From UBA4479 sp963974935 (GTDB taxonomy: Bacteria; Pseudomonadota; Alphaproteobacteria; Rhodospirillales; Casp-alpha2): 64,000 bases of DNA. The first letter of the stretch is position 1. Each line of letters starts with the position of its first letter. Position numbers and translations under genes: made by a program. The notes beneath the pieces were generated by a model. It saw only the letters and a list, made by a program, of their open reading frames with translations. It ran no database searches and was not told the origin of the DNA. The stretch covers positions 372,001-436,000 of the forward strand of contig CAXBEV010000001.1 of assembly GCA_963974935.1 (NCBI GenBank). The letters are read 5' to 3'. This document shows positions 26,600 to 36,427 of the stretch, piece by piece.

Positions 26600-27829
26600 A
26601 TGGATTTCACGCTACCGCCAGAGGTTGAGGAAACCCGCCTCGCCATTCGTGCTTTTGTTGCTGAAAAGCTGATCCCGCTGGAAAGTGACCGTGCGAACTA
26701 TGACGATCATGAAAACATCGATATGGATGTTTTGAAAGAAATGCAGGCCGACGCCCGGGCTGCCGGCCTTTGGGCCCTGGCGATGCCGAAAGCACGCGGC
26801 GGACGCGGCTTTAATACGGTCGGGATGGCAGCATGCTACGAAGAAATGAACCACTCAATCTTCGGGCCGGCTTGCTTTAACGCGGCCGCACCCGATGACG
26901 GCAATATGTTTGTCCTCAACAAAGTGGCGACCGACGCACAAAAAGAACAATGGCTGCAGCCGATCATCGACGGCAAAGTGCGCTCGTCCATCGTGATGAC
27001 CGAGCCTGCACCGGGCGCCGGGTCCGACCCCGGTGGCATGATGCTGACCCGCGCCGAGAAAAAGGGCGACACCTGGGTCGTGCATGGCCACAAGTGGTAC
27101 ATCACCGGTGCTGCCGTGGCCGACCATTTCATTTTGCTGGCCCGCACTTCCGATGACGCAAGGCGTAACCTAACCGCGTTCTTGTTTCACAAAGATCAAC
27201 CCGGTTGGGAAATCATCCGGCGCATTCCGATCATGGGCCCCGAAGAGCATGGCGGCCATTGCGAGCTCAAATTCGACGGGTTGGAAATCCCTGACGAGAA
27301 CCGCCTGATGGGCGTCGGCGAAGGCATGAAATGTGTACAAATTCGTCTGGCCACGGCGCGGCTGACGCATTGCATGCGCTGGACCGGCCTTGCCAAGCGC
27401 GCGCTCGAAATCGCTGGCGAGTATATCGAACATCGTGAAGCCTTCGGTACCAAGTTGTCTGAGCGTGAAAGCGTGCAGTTGCTGTTGGGCGATGCGGCGA
27501 TGGACATCGAAATCGGCCGCTTGCTGACGATGAAGGCGGCTTGGGCTTTGGATCAAGGCTCCCGTGCCCGCAAAGAGGTCTCGATGGCTAAGGTGGCCGT
27601 CGCCGACGTGCTGCACAAAGCCGTCGATACCGCGATCCAGCTGAACGGGGCGCGCGGTTATTCGAAAGATACCGTGCTCGAGTGGATCTATCGCTATGCC
27701 CGCCAAGCCAAGCTCGTCGACGGCGCATCGGAAGTGCACAAAATGGTGCTGGCCGGTGCGCTCCGGGCAGAAGGCATGGACTTCTGGTCATGGGGTAACG
27801 GTGAGCGTGGGGGCGAGGGCGGCGCATGA
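26600..27829 (+). CDS. Acyl-CoA dehydrogenase (ACAD10/11-like)
   Basis: This 409-aa flavoprotein has the acyl-CoA dehydrogenase signature (SSIVMTEPAPGAGSDPGGM in the middle domain) and the C-terminal helical domain with AVDTAIQLNGARGYSKDT. I chose the ATG at 26600, which has AAGGAG before it. The next gene, a phosphotransferase, overlaps by 4 bp. This ACAD plus APH-kinase pairing is known from ACAD10/ACAD11, which phosphorylate and dehydrate 4-hydroxy acids. Here the two functions are on separate but coupled genes. Confidence 0.92.
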   Translation: MDFTLPPEVEETRLAIRAFVAEKLIPLESDRANYDDHENIDMDVLKEMQADARAAGLWALAMPKARGGRGFNTVGMAACYEEMNHSIFGPACFNAAAPDDGNMFVLNKVATDAQKEQWLQPIIDGKVRSSIVMTEPAPGAGSDPGGMMLTRAEKKGDTWVVHGHKWYITGAAVADHFILLARTSDDARRNLTAFLFHKDQPGWEIIRRIPIMGPEEHGGHCELKFDGLEIPDENRLMGVGEGMKCVQIRLATARLTHCMRWTGLAKRALEIAGEYIEHREAFGTKLSERESVQLLLGDAAMDIEIGRLLTMKAAWALDQGSRARKEVSMAKVAVADVLHKAVDTAIQLNGARGYSKDTVLEWIYRYARQAKLVDGASEVHKMVLAGALRAEGMDFWSWGNGERGGEGGA

Positions 27830-29181
27830 GCCGCAACGACGACGCCGTCAACAACATGGACCGTGATGCGATCAAGCAACTAGAAGTCTGGCTGGCCCGA
27901 CAATCGGGCGGCCGCGCACAGGTGCGCGACCTCAAGCAACTGTCGGGCGGTGCAATCCAGGAAAACTGGAAGCTTACCCTTGATCTTGAAGGCGGTGATT
28001 GGCCGGGATCACACGACTTGGTTTTGCGCAAAGACGCGCCGTCAAACGTCGCCGTCAGCCACGGGCGCGCGGAAGAATTCGCGATTCTCAAGGCCGCGCA
28101 CGCGGCAGGCGTCAAGGTGCCTATGCCCTGTGTGCTGTGCGAAGACATCAGCGTTTTGGGGACGCCGTTCTTTTTAATGCACCGCGCCGACGGCACGGCG
28201 GCGGGACATCGGTTGGCGAAGGCCGGTGATAATCCGAGTTTGGCCGAGGACTTGGGCCGAAATCTTGCCCGCATTCACTCAATCAAAGATGACGGCACGC
28301 TCAGCTTTATCGAAAAATCCGACGAAGCCCCCGCCGCTGCATCGATTGCAGATTATCGCGCCCATCTGGATGCGTTGCCCGATGATCATCCGGCTTTGGA
28401 ATGGGGTCTCGCGTGGTTGCAGGCGCACGCGCCGGACCCTGTGGCACCGGTGTTCTGTCACCGGGATTACCGCACCGGTAACTATATGGTCGAAGACGGC
28501 GCGCTGACGGCAATTTTGGATTGGGAATTCGCCGGCTGGTCGGATCCCATGGAAGACGTAGGCTGGTTGACGGCAAAATGCTGGCGCTTCGGCGCTGTGG
28601 AACGTGAAGTCGGCGGCATCGGTCCGTTGGATGCGTTTTTCACCGGCTACGAGGCCGAATGCGGCCAAGCATTGCCCCGCGACCAGGTCGGCTATTGGCA
28701 GGTGATGGCGCACATGCGCTGGGCGGTGATCGCCTTACAGCAGGGCGACCGGTTCGTCAGCGGCGGCGAGCGAAACTTGGAACTGGCGCTGACCGCGCAC
28801 ATTGTGCCGGAGCTTGAGTTGGAAATTCTTCGCCAGACCGCACCGACAACTCCAGCACCCGCACCGTCTGATGCGGTCCAGGCCGTGCGTCCGGCGCCGT
28901 CGCTGGACGCACTTTTGGGTATTGCGCGCGATATTGTGCGAGGCGACCTCGCCAACGTGTTGGATGGGGAGGCGAAATACAAAGCGCTGATGGCGGCAAA
29001 CGCCATGGCCATCGTGTCTCGGCAAATCGCTTCGCTTGGTGGGCAGGTCGACGACGGTGGCGCACGTGCGGCTTGGACGCAGCAACTTCGTGCCGGCGAA
29101 GGTACCCCCGAAGATCACGCGCGTCTGTTGGCTGAGGTCGAAGCGACGCTGTTGGAAAGCAACCCGCGCGCCCTTGGATGA
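27826..29181 (+). CDS. APH-type phosphotransferase with C-terminal DUF6285-like domain
   Basis: This 451-aa protein has an aminoglycoside-phosphotransferase-like kinase domain (residues about 15-310). It contains LKQLSGGAIQENWKL, the catalytic loop FCHRDYRTGNYMV and the metal motif ILDWEFAGWSDPMED. After a Pro/Ala-rich linker (PTTPAPAPSDAVQAV) comes a helical domain of about 110 aa resembling DUF6285, often found next to such kinases. It likely phosphorylates the hydroxyl group of a hydroxyacyl-CoA that the coupled dehydrogenase then processes. It ends at a strong bidirectional terminator. Confidence 0.87.
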   Translation: MSRNDDAVNNMDRDAIKQLEVWLARQSGGRAQVRDLKQLSGGAIQENWKLTLDLEGGDWPGSHDLVLRKDAPSNVAVSHGRAEEFAILKAAHAAGVKVPMPCVLCEDISVLGTPFFLMHRADGTAAGHRLAKAGDNPSLAEDLGRNLARIHSIKDDGTLSFIEKSDEAPAAASIADYRAHLDALPDDHPALEWGLAWLQAHAPDPVAPVFCHRDYRTGNYMVEDGALTAILDWEFAGWSDPMEDVGWLTAKCWRFGAVEREVGGIGPLDAFFTGYEAECGQALPRDQVGYWQVMAHMRWAVIALQQGDRFVSGGERNLELALTAHIVPELELEILRQTAPTTPAPAPSDAVQAVRPAPSLDALLGIARDIVRGDLANVLDGEAKYKALMAANAMAIVSRQIASLGGQVDDGGARAAWTQQLRAGEGTPEDHARLLAEVEATLLESNPRALG

Positions 29182-29194
29182 TTTAAAATCAGGC

Positions 29195-29238
29195 GGGGAG
29201 GTCCCGGACGGCGTGTTGCGCCGATCCGGGACCTCCCC
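29195..29238. terminator. Bidirectional terminator between convergent genes
   Basis: A perfect 14-bp stem (ggggaggtcccgga / tccgggacctcccc, 29195-29208 and 29225-29238) encloses an inner 5-bp stem (cggcg/cgccg). It sits between the convergent kinase gene and 3-hydroxyacyl-CoA dehydrogenase gene. Confidence 0.8.
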
Positions 29239-29243
29239 CTTGA

Positions 29244-30548
29244 TTATTCAGCCGGTACTTTGTGGAATGTGCTGTCCAGACCTAAGAATGACGTGCCGTT
29301 CTCGCTGTAAAAAGTATCGGCTCCCGCAGACTCAAGGACTTCCAGCATCTTCGGCGTACGCTCAAGTTTGGCGCGGCATTTTTCGGCGAAGCGGGCAGGG
29401 CCGATAGAGTCGATCATTTCGAACGGGCCCTTTGACCAGCCGAATCCCCAACGCATGGCGCGGTCGATATTGACGATGTCGTCAGAAATTTCGGGCACCA
29501 GATCGGCGGCGTAAGCGAGAGTGCCCCCCATGATGTCCCAGGCAAATGTGCCGTCAGCTGTGTCGTCGAACATCACGTCTGGGCCAACATCTAAGCTAAC
29601 GTCTTCAGCGTCGCGCCAGGTGCCGGTGGCCAGATCAAACGTCTCTTTTTTCTTCGATCCGTCGTCCAATTTGCTGACCCTATAAAAGCCGCCACCGGAT
29701 TTTCGCCCCAGTTGGCCACGTTCAAACATCGCTTGTTCGGCAGCCGGGAATTTGGTGAATCCCTGGCCGGCGTCGCCTTTCGGCAGGTTCAGCGCAAGGT
29801 TCTTGCCGACGAAGTTCATCACGTCTAGGCCGATCAAGTCGATCAGGCCATACAACCCGGTCGGTGGCAGGCCCATGGGTTTTGACATCAGCGCATCGAT
29901 GCGCTCTTGGCTGAGCCCTGCGGCACGGGCGTGGGTTGCCGCGTGCAGGCCCATCAGCATCCAAAAGCAGCCGATCCGGTTGCCGATGAAGTTCACGGTG
30001 TCCTTGGCATTGACCACGCCCTTGCCCATGACGCCGCCGAGATAATCGCGGAAGGCGTCGACCACTTCGGCGTCGGTCTGCGCGCTCGGCACCAGTTCGC
30101 AGAGCTTCATGATTTTGACCGGGTTAAAGAAGTGCGTGACGCAGACGTCTTTCAACAAACGCTCCGGCATGCCGGCGGTAATGTCGCGAAGCGGAATGCC
30201 AGACGTGTTGGTCGACACCACCGAGCCGTCTTTGCGCAACGGCTCAAGCCGGTCGAACAGGGCCCGCTTTGTCGACAGATCTTCGATCACCGCTTCGCAA
30301 ATCCAATCGTAGTCGGCGATCTTTTCCAGATCGTCTTCCAGCGTGCCCAACGTGATATTGGCTTCTTTGCCCGGCGTGTCGATGGCCGGTGGGCGACCGC
30401 TGACGATGCGCTCCAGCGCTTTTTCGGCGGCTTCCATGGAGACATCCAACATTAGGACCTTGCAGTCATGCTCTGCGGCCAAACCGGCGATGCCGATGCC
30501 CATGGTGCCGGCGCCCAAGACGGCGACTGAATTGATTTTGCGGCTCAT
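29244..30548 (-). CDS. 3-hydroxyacyl-CoA dehydrogenase
   Basis: This 434-aa enzyme has the NAD loop VAVLGAGTMGIGIAGLAAEH at the N-terminus, the catalytic His in VTHFFNPVKIMKLCELVPS, and the second helical dimerisation domain with FIGNRIGCFWMLMG. A further C-terminal repeat contains RAMRWGFGWSKGPFEMID, as in FadB/FadJ-type chains lacking the hydratase half. It oxidises 3-hydroxyacyl-CoA in beta-oxidation. It is monocistronic, convergent with the acyl-CoA dehydrogenase/kinase genes and divergent from metY. Confidence 0.92.
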   Translation of the reverse strand: MSRKINSVAVLGAGTMGIGIAGLAAEHDCKVLMLDVSMEAAEKALERIVSGRPPAIDTPGKEANITLGTLEDDLEKIADYDWICEAVIEDLSTKRALFDRLEPLRKDGSVVSTNTSGIPLRDITAGMPERLLKDVCVTHFFNPVKIMKLCELVPSAQTDAEVVDAFRDYLGGVMGKGVVNAKDTVNFIGNRIGCFWMLMGLHAATHARAAGLSQERIDALMSKPMGLPPTGLYGLIDLIGLDVMNFVGKNLALNLPKGDAGQGFTKFPAAEQAMFERGQLGRKSGGGFYRVSKLDDGSKKKETFDLATGTWRDAEDVSLDVGPDVMFDDTADGTFAWDIMGGTLAYAADLVPEISDDIVNIDRAMRWGFGWSKGPFEMIDSIGPARFAEKCRAKLERTPKMLEVLESAGADTFYSENGTSFLGLDSTFHKVPAE

Positions 30549-30682
30549 ACATTATCTCCTGGTACAAAAGCGGATCATGCGGTTTGGATTGACGCCCGTT
30601 AGATGTTCTGCCTAATCAGAGGGTCGCCGATTGTAAAGCCCGATGGTCAATACGCGGCCAAGGAAACAAAAGGGAGAGATTC

Positions 30683-31978
30683 ATGGTCGCACCAAAATTT
30701 TATAACTTTGATACCCTCAGCCTGCACGCCGGGCACACGCCTGACGCGGAAACCGGATCGCGCGCGGTGCCGATCTATCAGACAACGTCGTATATGTTCG
30801 AAAGCACCGATCATGCGGCGTCGCTGTATAACCTTGAGCAGCCTGGGCATATTTATTCGCGCCTGTCGAACCCGACGGTTGCGGTGCTCGAAGAGCGGAT
30901 GGCCGCGCTTGAGGGCGGCGTCGGCGCGGTGGCGACGGCAAGCGGCATGGCGGCGATCTTCTTGGCGATTGCGACGTTGATGGACAAGGGCGGCCATATT
31001 GTGTCGAGCGGCTCCGTCTACGGCGGCACGCACAACTTGTTCAGCTATACCTTGCCGCGTTTCGGCATCGAGACCACGTTCGTCAATCCCCGCGACCCCG
31101 ACGCCTTTAAGGCGGCGATCCGACCGGAAACCCGGCTGGTGTTCGGTGAGACATTGGGGAATCCAGGGATCGAGGTCATGAATCTGCCGGTGATCGCTGA
31201 CATCGCGCATGATGCCGGTGTGCCGCTGATGATCGACAGTACGTTCACGACACCGTATCTGATGAATCCGTTCAAGTTCGGTGCCGATATCGTGATGCAT
31301 TCGTTGACCAAGTTTTGCGGCGGACACGGGATTGCGATCGGTGGCTGCATTGTCGATTCCGGTGCGTTTGACTGGGAAGCCAGCGGCAAGTTCCCGACCC
31401 TGACCGAGCCTTATGAAGGCTATGCGGGCATCGACTTTGCCGAGGAGTTCGGACCGCAGGCTTTATGCATGCGGATGCGCGCCGAGGGTATGAAAGATTT
31501 CGGTGCGTGCCTGAGCCCGATGAACGCGTTCCATATCCTGCAAGGGCTCGAAACACTGCCGCTGCGCATGACGCGCCATGTGGAGAACGCGATCAAGGTC
31601 GCTGCCTTCTTGGACGCTGCCGACGAAGTCGAAAGCGTCAATCACCCCTCCATCCCGTCTCACCCGGATCATGAACTGGCGCAACAGCTGATCCCGAAGG
31701 GTGCCGGCGCAATCTTGAGTTTCCGCATCAAAGGCGGCCGCGAGGCCGGGCGGCGATTTATCGAGCGGGTCGAATTGGCCTCGCACTTGGCTAACGTCGG
31801 CGATGCGAAAACCTTGGTCATTCACCCGGGCTCTACCACACACCAGCAGATGAGCGCGGAAGCTTTGGAAGCCGCCGGCATCGGTGAAAATCTGATCCGC
31901 GTTTCGGTCGGCATCGAAGACGCCGGCGACATCATCGCCGATTTCAAGACGGCGCTTCGCGCCTCGCAGCGGGGTTAA
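30683..31978 (+). CDS. metY: O-acetylhomoserine sulfhydrylase / Cys-Met PLP enzyme
   Basis: This 431-aa PLP enzyme belongs to the Cys/Met metabolism family. It has LHAGHTPDAETGSRAVPIYQ near the start, IYSRLSNPTVAVLEERMAAL, the PLP lysine in MHSLTKFCGGHGIAIGG, and the late LVIHPGSTTHQQMS. The length of about 430 fits O-acetylhomoserine aminocarboxypropyltransferase rather than the shorter gamma-lyases. It forms homocysteine from O-acetylhomoserine and sulfide. An AAAGGGAGAG ribosome-binding site precedes the start. A hydrolase gene begins 3 bp after its stop. Confidence 0.9.
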   Translation: MVAPKFYNFDTLSLHAGHTPDAETGSRAVPIYQTTSYMFESTDHAASLYNLEQPGHIYSRLSNPTVAVLEERMAALEGGVGAVATASGMAAIFLAIATLMDKGGHIVSSGSVYGGTHNLFSYTLPRFGIETTFVNPRDPDAFKAAIRPETRLVFGETLGNPGIEVMNLPVIADIAHDAGVPLMIDSTFTTPYLMNPFKFGADIVMHSLTKFCGGHGIAIGGCIVDSGAFDWEASGKFPTLTEPYEGYAGIDFAEEFGPQALCMRMRAEGMKDFGACLSPMNAFHILQGLETLPLRMTRHVENAIKVAAFLDAADEVESVNHPSIPSHPDHELAQQLIPKGAGAILSFRIKGGREAGRRFIERVELASHLANVGDAKTLVIHPGSTTHQQMSAEALEAAGIGENLIRVSVGIEDAGDIIADFKTALRASQRG

Positions 31979-31981
31979 GTC

Positions 31982-32782
31982 ATGCAGTTGGAAATGAACG
32001 GAAAGCACGTCCACTGGGCGACGGGTGGCATGGTGTCCGAGGACGCCGACGCGCCGGTGTTGGTGTTGCTACACGGCGCCGGGATGGACGGGACGATCTG
32101 GCAATTGCAAAGCCGCTATCTCGCGCACCGTGGGGTCAAGGTGATGGCACTGGACCTGCCGGGTCATGGCGCTTCCGACGGACCTGTTTTGGAAAATATT
32201 TCAGATATGGCCGATTGGGTGATTGCGGTGTTGGCGGCAGCCGGTGTTAAACGTGCGGTGATCGCTGGACATTCGATGGGGGCGCTGATCGCTCTCCAGA
32301 CGGCAGCCCGTGCGCTCGAGTACTTTAGTGCGGTCGGCCTGTTGGGCTGTGCTGCTGAGATGCCGGTGCATCCTGACCTGATTAAAGCGGCGGAAGCCGG
32401 CGGCGCATTGGCGCCCGAGCTTGTCGTCGATTGGGGCTTCGGTACACCGTCGCACAAAGGTGGCCACCCGCAGCCGGGTCTCTGGGCGATGGGGGCGGGC
32501 GTGCGCCTGTTGATGAATGCGGACCCCGGTGTGCTGGCTCGCGATCTGGTCGCTTGCGATGTTTATAAGGATGCGCTGGCCGCGCTTGGTCAGATCACTG
32601 TGCCTGTGCATTTGATTTCAGGTGATCAAGATAAGATGACGCCGGTCAAAGCGGCGGTGCCGTTGCTGCAGTCAGGCGCCGCTTTGACGCAGACGGTGCT
32701 GTCAAAAACGGGCCACATGATGATGGTCGAACGCCCGCGCGAGGTCGCAAAAATGCTGTTGGATTTGGCGCGAACGGGGTAA
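31982..32782 (+). CDS. Alpha/beta-fold hydrolase downstream of metY
   Basis: This 266-aa alpha/beta hydrolase has LLHGAGMDGTIWQLQSRYLA, the nucleophile elbow IAGHSMGALIAL (Ser near residue 98), an acid candidate in LISGDQDKMTPV, and the terminal His in SKTGHMMMVERP. It is tightly linked to metY (3 bp). It is not the homoserine acetyltransferase MetX by size or sequence, so the link to methionine synthesis is not explained. It ends before a bidirectional hairpin. Confidence 0.87.
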   Translation: MQLEMNGKHVHWATGGMVSEDADAPVLVLLHGAGMDGTIWQLQSRYLAHRGVKVMALDLPGHGASDGPVLENISDMADWVIAVLAAAGVKRAVIAGHSMGALIALQTAARALEYFSAVGLLGCAAEMPVHPDLIKAAEAGGALAPELVVDWGFGTPSHKGGHPQPGLWAMGAGVRLLMNADPGVLARDLVACDVYKDALAALGQITVPVHLISGDQDKMTPVKAAVPLLQSGAALTQTVLSKTGHMMMVERPREVAKMLLDLARTG

Positions 32783-32814
32783 ATTTCCTACTGATTTTCG
32801 TTGTTAACGCCCCC

Positions 32815-32842
32815 CGTCATTCCCGCGAAGGCGGGAATGACG
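32815..32842. repeat. Palindromic CGTCATTCCCGC repeat
   Basis: A perfect 12-bp inverted repeat (cgtcattcccgc / gcgggaatgacg) with a 4-nt gaag loop lies between convergent genes. This is a widespread dispersed intergenic palindrome in proteobacteria and may act as a bidirectional terminator here. Confidence 0.85.
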
Positions 32843-32850
32843 AGTAGGAG

Positions 32851-33426
32851 CTAGACCACCTCGACGCCGAATTCCTCGCCCGCTTCCATCAGCCATTCAT
32901 AGAACGACAGGGCGAAGCCGCGGGCGACATAGACGTCGAAGCTGGCGGCATCGATGCAGTCGATGGTCACGGTGAAATGGTCGAGGATGGTGGTCGCGCA
33001 GACGCCAGACGTCCATTTCGCGGTATGCAGATCTATCGGGCAGCCTGCGGCTAAAACGTCGCGGACTTTCGGACCGGTCAGCCGCAGCACGGTGCGGCTG
33101 GACGACACGTCGTTGATGGCGGCAGCGGGGATGCGTTCGGTAATTTTTTGTGCAAGCGCGCCGTATGCGCCGTCGTTTGCGATCACCAACCAGCGGCCCG
33201 GGCCCATCCAGAGCGCGCGTGTGTCAGTGCCGGCGGCGCTGTGTCCGGGGGTGGGCAGCGTGAAGCCCTGCGGATTCTTTACGTCATCATTTCCGCCGTC
33301 GATATGTACGAGTGTCAGGTCCGTGCGCTCGTGCACCGTCATGCCGGGAACGTTAGTATCGGCGCCGAAGCGGCCTTTAACATAGACGCTGGCCAGCGCT
33401 GATCGGCGTTTCAATGTTTCAACCAC
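32851..33426 (-). CDS. soxG: Sarcosine oxidase gamma subunit
   Basis: This protein of about 191 aa matches SoxG of heterotetrameric sarcosine oxidase, with RALWMGPGRWLVIANDG and SSSRTVLRLTGPKVRDVLAAGCPIDL. I chose a GTG at 33426, which overlaps the soxA stop by 8 bp and gives the usual length; the frame is open to 33483 but would overlap soxA more. SoxG has a GcvT-related fold and is needed for assembly. It is the last gene of soxBDAG and is followed by a palindromic terminator-like repeat. Confidence 0.9.
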   Translation of the reverse strand: MVETLKRRSALASVYVKGRFGADTNVPGMTVHERTDLTLVHIDGGNDDVKNPQGFTLPTPGHSAAGTDTRALWMGPGRWLVIANDGAYGALAQKITERIPAAAINDVSSSRTVLRLTGPKVRDVLAAGCPIDLHTAKWTSGVCATTILDHFTVTIDCIDAASFDVYVARGFALSFYEWLMEAGEEFGVEVV

Positions 33427-36400
33427 GGAGCCGCTCCCCTTCAGGATCGATAAACACAGGGGCGCAGACTTCGACCTCGACAAAAGTATCGGTCAATGGC
33501 GACGCCGCGATCAGCCGTTCGCCCATGCGCGCGCGGCCATTGGTTAAAATACCCAGCCCAATCGGCGATCCGACGTTGGGGCTTTCGCATTGTGATGTGA
33601 CTTCGCCCTGCATGATCACGGGTCTAGGCGCGTTCGGGTCGGCCACCAACTGCGCCCCCCGCGGCAGTTTCGATACACCATCGACGGGCTTCAAGCCGAC
33701 CAGTTGTTGTCGCTGATCGCCGATCAGTGCGCTACGATCTTTCAAAGTGTCGCCGATAAAACGCTTCTTGCTGGAAAGCATTTTTTCGAACCCGAGGTCC
33801 GAGGCCGTGGTGCGCCCGTTTAATTCACCGCCCACCACGTGGCCTTTTTCGATGCGCATGATGCCCATCGCTTCGGTGCCGTAAGGTGCGATGTCCAGGT
33901 CTTTGCCGGCCTGCATCAAGGCGTCCCAGACCTCGTATCCATAATCGGCGGGGACGTTGACTTCATAGGCCAACTCGCCGGAAAAGCTGATGCGGAATAA
34001 GCGCGCGGGGGCCCCGCAGATATGACCTTCGCGGAACGCCATGAACGGGCAAGCCTCGTTCGAAAGATCAATATCGTCGGTGACCCGTGCCAGCAAGGCG
34101 CGGCTATCCGGGCCTGCAACGGCAATCGCCGCCCAGTCTTCGGTGACGGAAACGATCTTCACGTCCAACTCTGGCCACACCACTTGCGCGTGGCGTTCCA
34201 TGTGTACCAGCACCGGGCCTGCGTGTGCGGTGGTGGTCGTTACCATGTAGCGATTCTCGGATAGGCGCGTCACGGTGCCGTCGTCATACGCGATGCCGTC
34301 TTCGCGCAGCATTACGCCGTAGCGGCATTTGCCGACCTCAAGTTTGCCGAAGCCGTTAATGTAAAGTCGGTTCAGGAACTCGCCTGCGTCTTTGCCCTGC
34401 ACGTCGATTTTACCGAGTGTTGAGACATCACAGATGCCGACGTGGTGACGCACGTGGCGGGCCTCGCGCATGTAGGCGTCGCGCAAGCTCTCGCCCGCGC
34501 GGGGATAGGCTTGCGCCCGCATCCATGCCCCCGCCGGCACGAACGGTGCGCCGGCGGCTTCGTGCCAGTCGTGCATGGCGGTGCGACGCAGCGGCGCCAT
34601 GTGCATATCAATCGAGGGCCCGGCGACAGTGCCGAGCGTGATCGGCGAAAACGGCTGGCGAAACGTGGTGGTCCCGACGGCGGGGATATCTTCGCCCCGG
34701 TGCCCGGCCATCAGGGCGAGTCCGTTGACGTTTGACGACCGCCCTTGATCGGTGCCCATGCCGAGCGTGGTGTAGCGCTTCAGATGTTCGACCGAGCGGA
34801 AGCCTTCACGGTGCGCCAGTGCGATATCGTCGGCGGTGACGTCGTTTTGCAGATCGACGAAGCGTTTGTCGTGATGGCCATCGGGCAGGGGTAGTGCCCA
34901 CAATGCGAACGGCTGAACATCCGGCTCGTCCGACGCGATGGTGAAAGCTTTCTTGCTGATCTCAAACCCGGCGGCGCGGGCAGCGTCTGCGCCAGTCGAA
35001 ATACCATCGGCCAAGCAGTCTTTGAGGCGAAAGTCGCCGTTGCAGGCACCGGCGGAGCGCTCGCGCTGGAAGCTTTTGTTCGGCACGAAGCAGCTTTTTA
35101 CCGCATCAAACCGCAACTTGCCGCGAGATTGCGAAAATAAGTGCACGCTTGGTGTCCAGCCGCCCGAGACTGCGACGAGGTCGCAATCAATGACCCGGCT
35201 GGCTGGAATATGTTCAAGCGAGGAATCGCTCGGCGTGGGGCCGATGTGCACTCGTTTGACGCCGTGCTTGCTGCCGTCAGCGGCCAGCACCACATGGCCT
35301 TTGATCACGCCGATACCGGCATCTTTGGCGATGGCGAGTTCGTCTGCAGGAATGTCGGTGCGCGCATCGACCAGGGCCGCGATCTCAATCCCGGCGTTTG
35401 CCATGTCCCGGGCAGCGCCATAGGCGGAGCCGTTGTTGGTGAACACCACGGCTCGATGGCCGGCTTTAACGCCGAAGCGATTGGCCAGCGCTTGCGCCGC
35501 CGACGCCAGCATCACGTTCGGCTTATCGTTGCCGGCGAACACCAGCGGGCGCTCCATAGACCCGGTGGCGAGGACAATTTCGGTCGCACGGATGCGCCAA
35601 AGCCGCTGTCGCGGCGTGTGGGCATCTGGCTCGGCGAGGTGATCGGCGAGCCGCTCGACTGCGATCATGGTGTTGTGATCGTAATAGCCCGCCGCCTGCG
35701 TGCGGGTCAGCACGGTGACATTGTCCCGCGCGCGGAGAATTTGTTCCTGCGCCAAGGCCCATACGGCGCCTGGTTCGCTGCCGACGGTATGCCGCGTCGA
35801 TAGCAAGGCGCCACCCAGCGTCGGGGCATCGTCGATCAAGATCACGCGCGCGCCGCTTTCGGCTGCCGTAAGGGCTGCGGAAATGCCCGCAGGCCCAGCA
35901 CCGCACACGAGCACGTCGCAATGCGCATAGCGTTGGGCGTAGCGGTCGGGGTCACGCTCGGTCGGGCTTTTGCCCATGCCGGCGATGTTGCGGATCACAT
36001 GTTCGTAGGTCATCCAGAGTGAGGCCGGCCACATGAACGTCTTATAATAAAAGCCCGCCGGGAACAGTTTGCTGACCATGCCGGTCAGCGCGCCTGCGTC
36101 AAAACGCAACGACGGCCAGCGGTTTTGGCTGTCGGCGATCAAGCCGTCGTAAAGTTCGATCCGGGTCGCTTGTATGTTGGGCTCGGTGCGGTCGCCAGTG
36201 CGCAGTTGCACCATTGCATTGGGCTCTTCAAAGCCGGAGCCGAATAGGCCGCGCGGACGGTGGTACTTAAAGCTGCGCCCCATCAGCCGGACCCCGTTGG
36301 CCATTAACGCCGATGCCAGGGTGTCGCCGGCATAGCCGGTGTAGCGTTTGCCGTCGAAAGTGAAGCTGAGCGGCTGCGCGCGGTCGATGTGGCCGCCGGA

Positions 36401-36427
36401 TGCGGTGCGGAAATTATGCGTGGTCAT
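33419..36427 (-). CDS. soxA: Sarcosine oxidase alpha subunit
   Basis: This 1002-aa protein is the large subunit of heterotetrameric sarcosine oxidase. Residues about 15-110 form a ferredoxin-like domain, then comes the NAD-binding site VLVCGAGPAGISAALTAAESG near residue 175. From about residue 610 a GcvT-like folate-binding domain follows (ARHVRHHVGICDVSTLGKID, TASDLGFEKMLSSKKRFIG). The enzyme oxidatively demethylates sarcosine to glycine, H2O2 and methylene-tetrahydrofolate. It overlaps soxD by 4 bp and soxG by 8 bp. Confidence 0.95.
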   Translation of the reverse strand: MTTHNFRTASGGHIDRAQPLSFTFDGKRYTGYAGDTLASALMANGVRLMGRSFKYHRPRGLFGSGFEEPNAMVQLRTGDRTEPNIQATRIELYDGLIADSQNRWPSLRFDAGALTGMVSKLFPAGFYYKTFMWPASLWMTYEHVIRNIAGMGKSPTERDPDRYAQRYAHCDVLVCGAGPAGISAALTAAESGARVILIDDAPTLGGALLSTRHTVGSEPGAVWALAQEQILRARDNVTVLTRTQAAGYYDHNTMIAVERLADHLAEPDAHTPRQRLWRIRATEIVLATGSMERPLVFAGNDKPNVMLASAAQALANRFGVKAGHRAVVFTNNGSAYGAARDMANAGIEIAALVDARTDIPADELAIAKDAGIGVIKGHVVLAADGSKHGVKRVHIGPTPSDSSLEHIPASRVIDCDLVAVSGGWTPSVHLFSQSRGKLRFDAVKSCFVPNKSFQRERSAGACNGDFRLKDCLADGISTGADAARAAGFEISKKAFTIASDEPDVQPFALWALPLPDGHHDKRFVDLQNDVTADDIALAHREGFRSVEHLKRYTTLGMGTDQGRSSNVNGLALMAGHRGEDIPAVGTTTFRQPFSPITLGTVAGPSIDMHMAPLRRTAMHDWHEAAGAPFVPAGAWMRAQAYPRAGESLRDAYMREARHVRHHVGICDVSTLGKIDVQGKDAGEFLNRLYINGFGKLEVGKCRYGVMLREDGIAYDDGTVTRLSENRYMVTTTTAHAGPVLVHMERHAQVVWPELDVKIVSVTEDWAAIAVAGPDSRALLARVTDDIDLSNEACPFMAFREGHICGAPARLFRISFSGELAYEVNVPADYGYEVWDALMQAGKDLDIAPYGTEAMGIMRIEKGHVVGGELNGRTTASDLGFEKMLSSKKRFIGDTLKDRSALIGDQRQQLVGLKPVDGVSKLPRGAQLVADPNAPRPVIMQGEVTSQCESPNVGSPIGLGILTNGRARMGERLIAASPLTDTFVEVEVCAPVFIDPEGERLRG